NCBI RefSeq assembly: GCF_022549785.1
Contig: NZ_JAKZGO010000013.1
Location: 57,647 to 121,646, forward strand
Direction: 5' to 3'
Length of the DNA: 64,000 nt
Origin: Belliella alkalica
GTDB lineage: Bacteria; Bacteroidota; Bacteroidia; Cytophagales; Cyclobacteriaceae
In this document: positions 51,896 through 61,932 of the stretch, piece after piece
Numbering within the stretch: position 1 is the first letter of the stretch
How the letters are laid out: the number at the start of each line of letters is the position of its first letter
The notes under the pieces: model-generated
Databases searched by the model: none
What the model saw: the letters and a program-made list of their open reading frames with translations, nothing else
What the model was told of the DNA's origin: nothing
Translations under genes and position numbers: made by a program

Positions 51896-54800
51896 ATGAA
51901 GAAAGTTTTACTTCTAGGGCTTGCGTTCCTTTTTGTAAGTGCTGCTGCATTTGCACAAGGTCGCGTAGTCACTGGGACGGTGATTTCATCAGATGATAAT
52001 CAGCCGATTCCAGGTGTTACCGTGATAGTGAAGGGTACAACAGTTGGTACCGCCACTGATTTAGATGGGAAATATTCTTTGAATGTTCCTGAAAGTAGTA
52101 GTGTTTTATCTTTTAGTTTTCTTGGTTATTCACCTCAAGAAATCAATATAGGCACTAGGTCAATCATTGATTTGACTATGTCTTCAGATATGACCTCCTT
52201 AAATGAGGTTATAGTGACTGGTTATGGAACCCAGACAAAAAGAGAAATAACAGGAGCCGTTTCTTCTGTTGGTGGTGAATCAATCCAAAACCTTCCTTTA
52301 CAATCATTCGATAGAGCACTTCAAGGAAGAGCTGCTGGAGTTTTAGTTCAAAACGCTAGTGGTATCCCAGGTGGTGCATTGAGAGTGAGGATCCGTGGCC
52401 AGGGTTCTATCAATGCTGGTAATGATCCTCTTTACATTGTAGATGGTGTTCAGTTCAATAATGCTGATAATGCTTCCAACGTATCTACCAACCCACTTGC
52501 CTCTATCAACCCAAATGATATCGAGACAATGGAAATCCTAAAAGATGCAGCGGCATCTATTTATGGTTCTCAAGCTGCAAATGGTGTTGTTATCATCACT
52601 ACCAAAAGAGGTAAAAAAGGTAAAACACAGGTTAATTTCAATACCTATACAGGTTGGGTTACTCCAATTCGTCAAGTAGAAATGATGAATTCTCAAGAGT
52701 TTATTAACTACAGACTTTTAGCATTTAGAAATAACAGACAGAGATTCCCGACTACAGCAGCTCTTACTAATGAAGGTGTTGCAAGAAGAGATGCATTGAA
52801 TGGCCTTACGGCTAGTGATTGGCCGGTTTTAGGTCAAGTGGGTAACTTAAATACAGTGGCTGGTGTACAAGCCTTGGCTAACATTCCTGAGTCTGAATTG
52901 ATGGCTTTTATAGATGGTCTAGAGACTTACGATTGGCAGAATGAGATCTTCCAACAAACTGGTAGAATCAGAAATTATGAATTAAGTGCTAGAGGTGGAT
53001 CCGATAACACTAGATTTTATATTTCAGGTGGTTACAATAAGCAAGAAGGTCAAATTAGACAGTTTGATTTTGAAAGAGCAAATATCAGATTCAACATTGA
53101 TCATGATCTTAACAAGAAAGTAACGATTGAAACTCAGCTTAATGCTAGTACAATTCTTCAAAATGCAACTGTTACTGGTGGATCTCAATTTGAGAACCCC
53201 ACTTTTGCAGGTCTCTTGATTCTTCCTTTCAATCCATTCTACAATTCAAATGAAAGAGATGACTTTAGAGAGCCTTTAGCAGGTATTCTTCAGGAAAATC
53301 CATTAAAATCATTGGCTTTCAATGAAAGAAATAACAGAACGAATCAATTGAATGGTAATATAGCACTTAACTATAAAATCACAGATAAATTGAGGTTCAG
53401 AACTTTCTATGGTTTAGATTACAGAGCTATTCAAGAAAACAGATATACTGATCCAAGAACCTTTGGAGGTAGAAATAATGCAGGTTCAGCATTTGCGCAA
53501 TACCAGACAAATACAAACTTCATTACTACGCAGCAGTTGAACTATTCCCACCAAATCAATCCTAAAAATAGAATTGACGTAATGCTTGGTGCTGAATATA
53601 GATCAGAAGCAAATGAAGCGTTCTCTGTTAGTGCTCAGGGATTCCCAACTCCACAATTCCGTACGATTCAGTCTGCTGCTGAGCCAACTGGTGCAGGCGG
53701 ATTCTTTACTGAGTGGAAAAATGCAGGTGTTTTCACAAATGTGAAGTACGCTTTTGATAACAAGTTCTTCGTTAATGGTACTCTAAGATATGATGGCTCA
53801 TCAAGATTTGGTTTTGATAAAAGATGGGGTTTATTTCCTTCTATCGGAGCATCATATGTACTTTCTGAAGAAGAATTCTTGAAAGGGTCTTCTTTCTTGG
53901 ATGATTTGAAAATCAGAGCTAGTTATGGTACAGCTGGTAACAACAGGATTAGTAATTTTGCTTCTAGAGGACTTGTTAGTTCTGCAGGTGCAGGTAATTA
54001 CCTGAACACTCCAGGTCTTACAATCTCAGGTCTAGCAAACAATATGCTTTCTTGGGAAACTCAAATCACAACAAACTTTGGTGTTGATTTCGCCTTTTTG
54101 GAAGGTAGAATCTCTGGTTCCGTTGATGCTTATAAAAGACTTTCTACAGATTTACTTTTAGACAGATCTCTTCCAAATACATCGGGCTATGGTTCAATTT
54201 CTGAAAACGTAGGTGAATTAGAAAACCGTGGTATTGAAGTGGCATTAAATGCTGTTATAATTAATTCAGGTGGATTTAAGTGGAATACAGCATTCAACAT
54301 TGCATTCCAAGATCAAAAACTACTTTCTCTTTTTGAAGGTCAAGAAAATATAGGTACTGCGCTTCAAGTAGGTCATCCTCTAAACCTTTATTATGCGCCA
54401 AGATATGCAGGGGTAAACCCAGCTACTGGTAGACCAATGTTCTATGATAGAAATGGTAATATTACTTATCAGCCAACCAACGGATCAACTATTGGTGACG
54501 AAAATGATGATCGTGTTATTTTAGGAAATACTAACTCTGACTTCTTTGGTGGTTGGACACATAACTTCTCTTATAAAGGATTCTCTTTAGAAGTACTTTT
54601 CCAATATGATTACGGTAAAATTGGTCAGGATGGTACGGGTGGTTTTGCTTATAACCCATACGAAACTAGACTTAACTTGTATTCAAGATTGTTGGATATT
54701 GTATGGAGAGAACCAGGAGATATTGTAAGTATGCCAAGACCAAATTCTGCAGCTGAAGTTGGAGGAGTTGGTATAGGTACACATAGAACACTCCAAGACC

Positions 54801-55021
54801 TTTCATATATCAGGTTGAAGCAGGCTACACTAGCTTATGAAGTACCAGCAAGGTTCTTGTCTAGATATGCTGTTTCTAGAGCTAGAATTTATGCGCAAGG
54901 TATTAATCTTTGGACGTTAGATAAGTTTACTGGTTTAGATGTGGAATTTACAGGTGGATCTACTACAGGTATTTTCCCTCCAAGTAAAAACTATACTGTA
55001 GGTGTTCAATTAACATTCTAA
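51896..55021 (+). CDS. SusC/RagA-family TonB-dependent outer-membrane transporter
   Basis: A 1041-residue outer-membrane transporter. Signal peptide MKKVLLLGLAFLFVSAAAFA, then a carboxypeptidase-regulatory-like domain (VVTGTVISSDDNQPIPGVTVIVKG, about 23-100), the SusC signature (LNEVIVTGYGTQTKREITGAVSSV), a plug with LQGRAAGVLVQNASG and RIRGQGSINAGNDPLYIVDGV, and a long 22-strand barrel ending GVQLTF. It pairs with the SusD gene 6 bases downstream to import a large nutrient through the outer membrane. Substrate unknown. Confidence 0.95.
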   Translation: MKKVLLLGLAFLFVSAAAFAQGRVVTGTVISSDDNQPIPGVTVIVKGTTVGTATDLDGKYSLNVPESSSVLSFSFLGYSPQEINIGTRSIIDLTMSSDMTSLNEVIVTGYGTQTKREITGAVSSVGGESIQNLPLQSFDRALQGRAAGVLVQNASGIPGGALRVRIRGQGSINAGNDPLYIVDGVQFNNADNASNVSTNPLASINPNDIETMEILKDAAASIYGSQAANGVVIITTKRGKKGKTQVNFNTYTGWVTPIRQVEMMNSQEFINYRLLAFRNNRQRFPTTAALTNEGVARRDALNGLTASDWPVLGQVGNLNTVAGVQALANIPESELMAFIDGLETYDWQNEIFQQTGRIRNYELSARGGSDNTRFYISGGYNKQEGQIRQFDFERANIRFNIDHDLNKKVTIETQLNASTILQNATVTGGSQFENPTFAGLLILPFNPFYNSNERDDFREPLAGILQENPLKSLAFNERNNRTNQLNGNIALNYKITDKLRFRTFYGLDYRAIQENRYTDPRTFGGRNNAGSAFAQYQTNTNFITTQQLNYSHQINPKNRIDVMLGAEYRSEANEAFSVSAQGFPTPQFRTIQSAAEPTGAGGFFTEWKNAGVFTNVKYAFDNKFFVNGTLRYDGSSRFGFDKRWGLFPSIGASYVLSEEEFLKGSSFLDDLKIRASYGTAGNNRISNFASRGLVSSAGAGNYLNTPGLTISGLANNMLSWETQITTNFGVDFAFLEGRISGSVDAYKRLSTDLLLDRSLPNTSGYGSISENVGELENRGIEVALNAVIINSGGFKWNTAFNIAFQDQKLLSLFEGQENIGTALQVGHPLNLYYAPRYAGVNPATGRPMFYDRNGNITYQPTNGSTIGDENDDRVILGNTNSDFFGGWTHNFSYKGFSLEVLFQYDYGKIGQDGTGGFAYNPYETRLNLYSRLLDIVWREPGDIVSMPRPNSAAEVGGVGIGTHRTLQDLSYIRLKQATLAYEVPARFLSRYAVSRARIYAQGINLWTLDKFTGLDVEFTGGSTTGIFPPSKNYTVGVQLTF

Positions 55022-55027
55022 TTTAAG

Positions 55028-56458
55028 ATGAAAATGAAAAAAATTAAATATATAGCATTGCTTGCAGGATCTTTATTTGCTGCAAGTGCATGTAGTGACC
55101 TGCTTGATACAGAGCCTAAGCAATCAATTTCGGTTGAAGGAGCGCTAGCTTCAGCTGACGTACTTACTGGTCTTTTGATTAATTGTTACGATGATTATCA
55201 GAGTAATGCAAGACTTGGAAGTGCTTGGTTTGTAATGCCAGAAATAATGGCAGACAATTTCACTAGAAACATTAATAGAGGTACTTTTGGTGCTCAATTT
55301 AACAACACTTTGAATGCTCACATGGGTGCATGGGGTAATTATTCCACCATGTTGAGATTGAATGTTGTTATTGAAGGTGCAGATGTATTGCCTCCAGCAG
55401 TTGTTGGCGAAGCTTATGCGTTGAGAGCTTTATCCTACTTTTATTTGATGAATATTTATGCTTACATGCCTACTAATGTAATAGCAGATCAAAATAGAGG
55501 TGGTGTTCCTTTGATTACCTCTGCTGTTCTTGATATTGCAGATGTGACATTTCCAGCAAGAGCATCAATAGATGAAGTTTATGATTTTATGCTAGCGGAT
55601 ATCGAAAGGGCTATTGGTTTATTAGCTACGACTGGTACTAAAGCTAGGTTTACAAAGGCAAGTGCAGCTGCTTTAGGGTCAAGAATAGCTTTATATAGAG
55701 GTAATTGGTCTTTGGCTGCTCAGTATGCTGAAGATGCAATTAGTTCAGGTATTGCAAGATTATCTACACCTGCAGCTTATGCAAGTGATTGGGCTACTGC
55801 AATCCATCCTGAGGCACTTTGGTATTTGGAGTTTCAAAATAATGAAAATCAGGGTCCTAATGAGTCTCTTCAATCTATTTATATAAGTGGACCAACTACT
55901 CTTCATCCAGATTATGTAGGTAATGGAGATTTTACACCTAGTTTAGCTGTAAGAAATCTTATTACTGCAAATCCAAGCGATGTAAGAAATGGCATCTTAA
56001 AACCACAAACTATCGTAGGTCGGGCAAACGCTGTAGGTACTATCGAGATGCATAAATTCCAAGGTAATACAGGTCAACCTAATACTGATAATATCCCAAT
56101 TTTCAGAATGTCTGAAATGTACTTAAACTTGGCTGAAGCTAGATATCACTTGAATCAAATACCTGCAGCTCAAGCAGCTTTACAGACTTTGAAAAGAAGA
56201 AATCTAAATGATGCAGCTTTGGTAATTACTACGACAGGTGCAGATTTGCTTGAAGAAATTCTTACAGAAAGAAGGCTTGAATTGTTGGGTGAAGGTCATA
56301 GATTCTTTGACTTGAAGAGATATGGTAGAGATATTGACAAAACGGCTTCTGACCTAATTGGTGAAGTGATAGAGTTCAATGATCGTAGAATCCTTGCGCC
56401 ACTTCCTTCTGGTGATTTGAATATTAATCCAAACCTTATCAACAACTTTGGTTACTAA
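55028..56458 (+). CDS. SusD/RagB-family nutrient-binding lipoprotein
   Basis: A 476-residue surface lipoprotein, signal ending in SAC with Cys22. TPR-like helices (AYALRALSYFYLMNIYAYMP; ALGSRIALYRGNWSLAAQYAEDAI) form the usual SusD scaffold. The C-terminal RagB block has FRMSEMYLNLAEARYHLNQ and ERRLELLGEGHRFFDLKRYG, ending near NPNLINNFGY. It forms the lid over the SusC barrel. Confidence 0.95.
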   Translation: MKMKKIKYIALLAGSLFAASACSDLLDTEPKQSISVEGALASADVLTGLLINCYDDYQSNARLGSAWFVMPEIMADNFTRNINRGTFGAQFNNTLNAHMGAWGNYSTMLRLNVVIEGADVLPPAVVGEAYALRALSYFYLMNIYAYMPTNVIADQNRGGVPLITSAVLDIADVTFPARASIDEVYDFMLADIERAIGLLATTGTKARFTKASAAALGSRIALYRGNWSLAAQYAEDAISSGIARLSTPAAYASDWATAIHPEALWYLEFQNNENQGPNESLQSIYISGPTTLHPDYVGNGDFTPSLAVRNLITANPSDVRNGILKPQTIVGRANAVGTIEMHKFQGNTGQPNTDNIPIFRMSEMYLNLAEARYHLNQIPAAQAALQTLKRRNLNDAALVITTTGADLLEEILTERRLELLGEGHRFFDLKRYGRDIDKTASDLIGEVIEFNDRRILAPLPSGDLNINPNLINNFGY

Positions 56459-56469
56459 TCTTGAAAATT

Positions 56470-56934
56470 ATGAAAAGAATATTAATTCAATTTTCCTTCT
56501 TCGTAGCTTTACTTGCTTTGTCAGTAAGCTGTATTGAGGATATAGATCAAACGAGAATATTTAAAGGTGATCCTTTAGTAGAATTTAATTCTCCTGTGAG
56601 TAATGCAAACTTTACAAGGCTGACGAATGCTGGTGCAGGGGTGATTTCTGAGCAGGTTAATTTGATCGCTCCGCAATTTTCTTCTGATCAAACTATCACC
56701 TTTAGAGTTGATAGTGAGCTTACTACAGCTGAGGCTGGGGTTCATTACAACTTAGGTTCTAATGGTTCTTTTGTAATTCCGGCGAACTCGAGTTTTGGCT
56801 CAGCCCAAGTAGAAATCTTAGGTACAGCGATACCTGCTGGAACTACAAGGTTACTTGTTTTGGAATTGGTTGGTAATGATGTTATCAAACCTTCTGAAAA
56901 TCACAAAAGGGTAAGAATCAGCATTAGACCTTAA
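56470..56934 (+). CDS. Surface lipoprotein, DUF4843/Calx-beta-like, third gene of the SusCD operon
   Basis: From ATG 56470 (a TTG at 56461 is also in frame) the protein has 154 residues, with a lipoprotein signal ending in VSC (Cys21). The mature part is a single beta-sandwich-like unit (QTITFRVDSELTTAEAGVHYNL then SFVIPANSSFGSAQVEILG), the strand layout seen in small lipoproteins coded after SusD in many Bacteroidota loci. It starts 11 bases after susD and is followed by a strong terminator, so it ends the operon. A substrate-binding accessory role is inferred. Confidence 0.75.
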   Translation: MKRILIQFSFFVALLALSVSCIEDIDQTRIFKGDPLVEFNSPVSNANFTRLTNAGAGVISEQVNLIAPQFSSDQTITFRVDSELTTAEAGVHYNLGSNGSFVIPANSSFGSAQVEILGTAIPAGTTRLLVLELVGNDVIKPSENHKRVRISIRP

Positions 56935-56954
56935 GTCACATTGTTTATAAATGA

Positions 56955-56986
56955 ATGGACTTCCCAACTGGGGAGTCCATTTTTTC
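56955..56986 (+). terminator. Terminator of the SusCD operon
   Basis: ATGGACTTCCC (56955-56965) / GGGGAGTCCAT (56970-56980), 11 bp with one wobble, loop AACT, then six T. Confidence 0.85.
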
Positions 56987-57257
56987 GTATAGTCCAAAAT
57001 AGATTTAATTTTACAGCGATATCATGCCATTTCTAGGAGGTTTAAGTTAGACTCTTTTGATTACAGTGGACTTATTCATATGATATCTTGATATAGTATA
57101 GTGAAAATGATAGAATTAATGTCCTTTCATATAGGAACTTTAAACATGTTAAATGCTCACGAGGGAGGTTCTTAAGAAGGGGTAAGGTAATTCATTGCGT
57201 CCCATAGTCTATTTCGATCAATTGGCATGACATTTGAAAATAAATATTAATAAACAC
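56987..57257. other. Intergenic region after the SusCD operon
   Basis: No gene. A sigma-54-like string TTGGCATGACATTTGA (57222-57237) lies about 20 bases before the next start, but the -12 element is poor and the position is too close to be convincing. Confidence 0.35.
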
Positions 57258-57953
57258 ATGAAAAAAACGATCATTTTACTCGCATTATTTTCAATTCCCT
57301 TTTTCTCATATAGTCAAGATCAGTGGGATGCTAGTATACCAGAAACACTTTTTCTTGGTAGATCTGTTGATGATTATCTCAATACAGTAACAGGATCTAT
57401 GTATATATTTGATGATTTTCAAGAAGGTAAAATTAAGTTTACTAAAGGTGATTTATCTGGCCCTGTTCTTCTTAATGTAAACGCTTACAAGAAAGAGCTC
57501 AATATAAAAAAAACTATTGATGGAAGTCCACTTGCTTTAGATCTTGACTTTATTCAAGAGGTTATAATAAACGGCACTGATGGTGATAAATTTTTCCGCA
57601 AATTATCTGCTGATAATTTTGAAAAAGGGAAATCAGAAACATTTTTGTATGAAGTTTTATTTGATAATGATGGTCTTACTTTGATTAAAGAAGAGGTTAT
57701 ACTCCTTTCCAAAGCAGAGAAAGGCGCGTATGCGTCTGGACCACAGGAAGATAGTTTTATCTCTTCTGTAGTTTATTATTTATCAAATAAGAACAATCCT
57801 TTTTCATCAACCAATTTGGCAAAAGCTTCTATTCAGAAGATTTTGGGGAAAGAAGTGGCTTCCTTGATTGATTCCCATTTTAAATCAAATGGCTTGTCTT
57901 GGAAGTCAGAAACAGATATTGTAAATGCACTTAGTGCAATTGAGGTAAAGTAG
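57258..57953 (+). CDS. Secreted protein, unknown function
   Basis: From ATG 57258 (MKKTIILLALFSIPFFSYSQ, signal peptide with cleavage before QDQWD) the protein has 231 residues. An upstream in-frame start at 57234 would add eight polar residues and is not preferred. The mature part begins with a strand-rich region (GSMYIFDDFQEGKIKFTKGD) and ends helical (STNLAKASIQKILGKEVASLIDSHFKSNGLSWKSETDIVNAL). I do not recognise a family. It stands alone between the SusCD operon and queD. Confidence 0.65.
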   Translation: MKKTIILLALFSIPFFSYSQDQWDASIPETLFLGRSVDDYLNTVTGSMYIFDDFQEGKIKFTKGDLSGPVLLNVNAYKKELNIKKTIDGSPLALDLDFIQEVIINGTDGDKFFRKLSADNFEKGKSETFLYEVLFDNDGLTLIKEEVILLSKAEKGAYASGPQEDSFISSVVYYLSNKNNPFSSTNLAKASIQKILGKEVASLIDSHFKSNGLSWKSETDIVNALSAIEVK

Positions 57954-58034
57954 GTAATTCAGAGATTTCATCTAATTTTGATTTTCAATTCATGCTTTTC
58001 CTAACTTAGAATTAGATTCCATATTTCTTTTTGT

Positions 58035-58042
58035 TATTTTTG
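58035..58042 (+). promoter_or_regulatory. -7 element of queD
   Basis: TATTTTTG matches TAnnTTTG, 20 bases before the ATG at 58063, giving a very short leader. Confidence 0.5.
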
Positions 58043-58062
58043 CACTCCAAATCAATAGATTA

Positions 58063-58482
58063 ATGATACACGTTTGCAGAAAAGAACATTTCAATGCAGC
58101 TCATAAGCTTTGGAATCCTAAATGGTCCGACGAAAAAAATGTGGAGGTTTTTGGTCCTTGTGCCAATGTCAATTGGCATGGTCATAATTTCGAACTTATT
58201 GTCACTGTCAAAGGATTGCCTGACGCTGAAACAGGTTTTGTAGTGGATCTGAAGCAATTGAGCAATATAATCAGATCTCTCGTTATTGATAAAGTTGACC
58301 ACAAAAACCTGAACCTAGATGTGGATTTTATGCTCGGGAAAATGGCAAGTTGCGAAAACCTTGTCATGGAGTTTTGGAAAATCCTGGAGCCTGCTGTAAA
58401 TGAAATCGTACCTCATGGCAAGCTTTATAAATTGACACTATACGAAACTCCTAGAAATTTTGTAGAATATTTTGGTGAGTAA
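58063..58482 (+). CDS. queD: 6-carboxytetrahydropterin synthase (QueD/PTPS family)
   Basis: First committed deazapurine step of queuosine synthesis. The 139-residue protein has the zinc ligands His14 (HFNAAHKLWNP) and His39 and His41 (WHGHNFEL), and a catalytic Cys33 five residues before the HGH pair (CANVNWHGH), a spacing different from the CxxxHGH of E. coli QueD but common in this phylum. The C-terminal LTLYETPRNFVEYFGE has the catalytic Glu. A terminator follows. Confidence 0.93.
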   Translation: MIHVCRKEHFNAAHKLWNPKWSDEKNVEVFGPCANVNWHGHNFELIVTVKGLPDAETGFVVDLKQLSNIIRSLVIDKVDHKNLNLDVDFMLGKMASCENLVMEFWKILEPAVNEIVPHGKLYKLTLYETPRNFVEYFGE

Positions 58483-58506
58483 TGATCTTTAATAATTTAA
58501 AATTTT

Positions 58507-58544
58507 GGGTAGTCTCTTTTTGTTGGGGCTGCCCTTTATTTTTT
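58507..58544 (+). terminator. queD terminator
   Basis: GGGTAGTC (58507-58514) pairs with GGCTGCCC (58527-58534) with two wobbles; TTTATTTTTT follows. Confidence 0.65.
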
Positions 58545-58598
58545 ATTAACTTCAAAGTGAAATTATTCCAATTATAATGTTAGAGCTACTCCAGAAAA

Positions 58599-59705
58599 AT
58601 GAAATATTATATCATATCAGGCGAAAGGTCAGGAGACTTGCACGCCTCCAATTTGATTAAATCTCTTAAAGCTAAAGATCTCAATGCCACTTTTAGGGGA
58701 ATGGGAGGTGATTATTCTAAGAAACAAGGTCAAGAACTTCTTGTCCATTATGAGGACGTAGCATTGATGGGCTTTTTGGAGGTAGTTCTGGGTTTTAGGA
58801 AAGTTTTGAAATATCTTTCTCTGGTCAAAAATGACATCTTGAACTATAAACCTGATGTTGTGATTTTGGTTGATTATGGTGGGTTCAATATGAAAATAGC
58901 CAAATTCGCCAGCGATGAAAATTTTTCAGTACATTATTACATTCCTCCTAAAGTTTGGGCTTGGAATCAGAAGAGAGCACTTAAGATCAAGAAGTATGTA
59001 GATAGGGTCTATTGTATTTTGCCTTTTGAAGTTGAGTTTTTTATAAATTTTCAAGTTAATGCCACTTATGTAGGTAATCCATTGTTGGACGAACTGAAAG
59101 AATTCAAACCTCACGATTTTTTCCATCAAAAAAATGAATTGAGTTATCAGCCGATTATCGCTTTGTTGCCAGGGAGCAGAAAGCAGGAGTTGACAAATAT
59201 GATGAATGTGATGATTTCTTTGGTAAAAGATTTCCCGAATGCTCAGTTTGTAGTTGCTGGAGTTAAAAATCTTCCTGAGAACTTGTATCAGCCTGCTATC
59301 GATGCTGGAATCAAAGTGGTTTTTGATCAGACTTATGATATTCTTCATCATGCCAATGCAGCGATTGTAACTTCAGGTACTGCAACGCTCGAGACTGCAT
59401 TGTTCAGAATTCCGCAAGTAGTCGTGTATAAAACTAGTTCCTTGAGTTATGCTATCGCAAAAAAACTTATTCGAGTGCCATATATTTCACTTGTTAATTT
59501 GATTGCAGGGAGAGAGGTAGTAAAAGAGCTTATTCAATCTGATTTTAATAGGGAAATGATCTCAGAAGAGCTCAATAAAATTTTAGGCAATAATATTTAT
59601 AGAGGGATGATGTTGCAGGGTTATGATGATATCAAAAATAAAATAGGCGAAAATCAAGCTTCTTCGACTACAGCAGATCTGATTTGGGAAAGTATCAATA
59701 CTTAA
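58599..59705 (+). CDS. lpxB: Lipid-A-disaccharide synthase
   Basis: GT19 glycosyltransferase that joins UDP-diacylglucosamine and lipid X at the inner membrane. The 368-residue protein starts with YIISGERSGDLHASNLI, has ALMGFLEVVLGFRKVLK, VILVDYGGFNMKIAKFA, YYIPPKVWAWNQKRALKI, LLPGSRKQELTNMM and TSGTATLETALFRIPQVVVYKT. It shows that the host makes lipid A. Stand-alone gene here; other lpx genes are not in the window. Confidence 0.94.
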   Translation: MKYYIISGERSGDLHASNLIKSLKAKDLNATFRGMGGDYSKKQGQELLVHYEDVALMGFLEVVLGFRKVLKYLSLVKNDILNYKPDVVILVDYGGFNMKIAKFASDENFSVHYYIPPKVWAWNQKRALKIKKYVDRVYCILPFEVEFFINFQVNATYVGNPLLDELKEFKPHDFFHQKNELSYQPIIALLPGSRKQELTNMMNVMISLVKDFPNAQFVVAGVKNLPENLYQPAIDAGIKVVFDQTYDILHHANAAIVTSGTATLETALFRIPQVVVYKTSSLSYAIAKKLIRVPYISLVNLIAGREVVKELIQSDFNREMISEELNKILGNNIYRGMMLQGYDDIKNKIGENQASSTTADLIWESINT

Positions 59706-59761
59706 AAGTCGATTGAATCTGAATTTTTCGATTTTTTAATTCACAATTCTCTTCCTAATTC

Positions 59762-59778
59762 ATATCCAATTTGGATAT
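59762..59778. repeat. 17-bp palindrome downstream of lpxB
   Basis: ATATCCAA, a central T, then TTGGATAT: perfect 8-bp arms. The position, between converging genes, argues against a promoter operator; the use is unknown. Confidence 0.45.
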
Positions 59779-59913
59779 AGGGGAAAAGCTACAGATTGAA
59801 TCTTGTCGGGTTTTTGTAGTTTTTAAAAATATTCTTACTGAAAAATCATGAGGTATATTAAGATATGAACTGTTTGTGTGCCACAATTTCAAATGACACT
59901 AACGAATATAAAC

Positions 59914-59949
59914 AAAAAGGGAGCTGGTTTTTAAACCAGCTCCCTTTTT
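59914..59949. terminator. clpX terminator (long perfect stem)
   Basis: A perfect 17-bp stem (59914-59930 with 59933-59949; core GGGAGCTGGTTT) with a tiny loop, flanked by A and T runs. It starts 5 bases past the clpX stop and would also stop plus-strand transcription from lpxB. Confidence 0.85.
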
Positions 59950-59953
59950 GTTT

Positions 59954-61180
59954 TTAAGCTACTTGCAATTTTTTGAATTTTGATTTATCAAATTGTTCAT
60001 GTGCATATTTCGCATCAACTACAAGCTCCTTGACTTTATTGTCAGAAGGTAGTTCATACATTGCATCAGTAATGATAGCTTCGCAGATAGACCTTAAACC
60101 TCTTGCTCCCAAGTTGTATTCCATGGCTTTTTCTACAATGTAGTCAACACCACTTTCTTCGAACACCAAATTCACACCTTCCATTTCCATCAGCTTCTGA
60201 TATTGCTTTACGAGTGCATTTTTAGGTTCTGTCAAAATACTTTTCAAAGCAGTTTTGTCTAGTGGGTCCAAATGTGTAACTACTGGAAGACGTCCTATCA
60301 ATTCAGGGATTAACCCAAATGACTTCAAATCTTGGGCAGTTACATATTGCAACAAATTATCTCTATCAGCATGGGCTTTATCCTCTGCTTTCCCAAAACC
60401 CAAAGGCTGTGTGTTCAATCTTCTTGCTATATGTCTTGTGATTCCATCAAAAGCTCCGCCACACACAAAAAGAATGTTTTCGGTATTGACGGCAATCATT
60501 TTCTGGTCAGGGTGCTTTCTGCCTCCTTGAGGAGGTACGTTTACGATAGTTCCTTCAAGCAATTTCAAAAGGGCTTGCTGAACACCTTCACCACTCACAT
60601 CTCTTGTGATAGAAGGGTTGTCTGACTTTCTGGCAATTTTATCGAGTTCATCTATGTACACGATGCCCTTTTCGGCTGCTTCCACATTGTAGTCAGCAGC
60701 TTGGAGCAATCTAGTCAGGATGCTTTCCACATCTTCACCCACATAGCCTGCTTCTGTTAATACAGTGGCATCAGCGATACAAAACGGTACCTCTAATACC
60801 TTGGCCAATGTTTTTGCCAAATAGGTTTTTCCTGTACCAGTTTCGCCTACCATGATGATATTCGATTTTTCGATCTTAATCTCATCATCAGCATTCATTT
60901 TTTGCTGTAGCCTCTTGTAATGATTATATACTGCAACGGTCAGCACCTTTTTGGCTTCAAATTGACCAATTACATATTCATTAAGGAACTCAGTGAGTTC
61001 CTTAGGTTTTTTGAGTTTGAACTTTTGGTTTTTCTCTGGTTTTTTAGTTTTCTCCTCTTCCCCGAGAATCTGATATGCCTGATCTATGCAAAAATTGCAT
61101 ATATGTGCAGATATACCAGATACCATTAGATCTACATCTTTTTTATTTCTTCCACAAAAGGAGCATGTAACTTGAGCCAT
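59954..61180 (-). CDS. clpX: ClpX ATPase of the ClpXP protease
   Basis: The 408-residue AAA+ unfoldase has an N-terminal zinc-binding domain (Cys6, Cys9, Cys28, Cys31), Walker A GETGTGKT (112-119), Walker [13 protein letters not shown] and the pore-loop/sensor area ending [23 protein letters not shown]. It feeds substrates to ClpP, whose gene is directly upstream with a 1-base TAATG overlap. Last gene of the tig-clpP-clpX operon. Confidence 0.97.
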   Translation of the reverse strand: MAQVTCSFCGRNKKDVDLMVSGISAHICNFCIDQAYQILGEEEKTKKPEKNQKFKLKKPKELTEFLNEYVIGQFEAKKVLTVAVYNHYKRLQQKMNADDEIKIEKSNIIMVGETGTGKTYLAKTLAKVLEVPFCIADATVLTEAGYVGEDVESILTRLLQAADYNVEAAEKGIVYIDELDKIARKSDNPSITRDVSGEGVQQALLKLLEGTIVNVPPQGGRKHPDQKMIAVNTENILFVCGGAFDGITRHIARRLNTQPLGFGKAEDKAHADRDNLLQYVTAQDLKSFGLIPELIGRLPVVTHLDPLDKTALKSILTEPKNALVKQYQKLMEMEGVNLVFEESGVDYIVEKAMEYNLGARGLRSICEAIITDAMYELPSDNKVKELVVDAKYAHEQFDKSKFKKLQVA

Positions 61181-61854
61181 TATTTTGCTTTTCTTATCAA
61201 AACCTCATCAATTAAACCATATTCTTTGGCTTCTGGTGCTTTCATCCAATAATCTCTGTCAGAGTCTCTTTCGATATCTTCGTAAGACTTACCTGAGTGC
61301 ATAGCCAATATGTCGTAAAGCTCTTTTTTCATCGACATGATCAATTTCAATGAGATTTCCATGTCTCTTGACTGACCTTGCATCCCACCTGATGGCTGAT
61401 GAATCATCACCCTTGAATGTTGAAGTGCAGACCTTTTGTCCTTTGCGCCACCCGCTAGCAATACAGCCCCCATAGATGCAGCTATTCCTGTACAGATAGT
61501 TGCTACGTCTGGATTGATATATTGCATGGTGTCATAGATACCCAAGCCAGCTGTAACCGAACCGCCCGGACTATTCACATAGAGTAATACATCCTTCTTA
61601 GGGTCGGTGGATTCCAAGAATAGTAATTGAGCAGTAATGATGTTTGCTATAAAATCATCAACCTGAGTTCCCAAGAAAATAATTCTATCCATGATTAATC
61701 TTGAGAAAACATCAATCTCCCTGAAATTTGTTGGACGTTCTTCAATCACTGATCGAGTCATTCCATTGATGAAGGTATCATATTGGTCAAATGCATTGCC
61801 ACTAATACCTTGATTGTGAACTGCAAATTTTCTGAATTCGTCTTTATTGAACAT
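61180..61854 (-). CDS. clpP: ATP-dependent Clp protease proteolytic subunit
   Basis: The 224-residue serine protease has the nucleophile Ser127 in [15 protein letters not shown], catalytic His152 in [12 protein letters not shown] and an Asp in the DSDRDYWM region as third member. The N-terminus is longer than the E. coli mature form by roughly 20 residues, so a propeptide may be removed. It is between tig and clpX. Confidence 0.97.
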   Translation of the reverse strand: MFNKDEFRKFAVHNQGISGNAFDQYDTFINGMTRSVIEERPTNFREIDVFSRLIMDRIIFLGTQVDDFIANIITAQLLFLESTDPKKDVLLYVNSPGGSVTAGLGIYDTMQYINPDVATICTGIAASMGAVLLAGGAKDKRSALQHSRVMIHQPSGGMQGQSRDMEISLKLIMSMKKELYDILAMHSGKSYEDIERDSDRDYWMKAPEAKEYGLIDEVLIRKAK

Positions 61855-61883
61855 GTTGATTTTTTTTAGTCGTTTACAAAAAT

Positions 61884-61911
61884 AAAAAAAGCCCTTAAAG
61901 AAGGACTTTTT
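61884..61911 (-). terminator. Hairpin between tig and clpP
   Basis: On the minus strand AAAAAGTCCTT / AAGGGCTTTTT (11 bp with one wobble, 4-5-base loop), followed by more T. It could partly end tig transcription and leave clpPX at lower or separate expression. Confidence 0.65.
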
Positions 61912-61932
61912 GTTAACGAAATTGTTTCAGAA

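Noticed and set aside
57222..57237. Second sigma-54-like string before the secreted unknown protein
   Set aside because: The -12 half is GA in place of GC and it is only about 20 bases from the start codon; likely chance.
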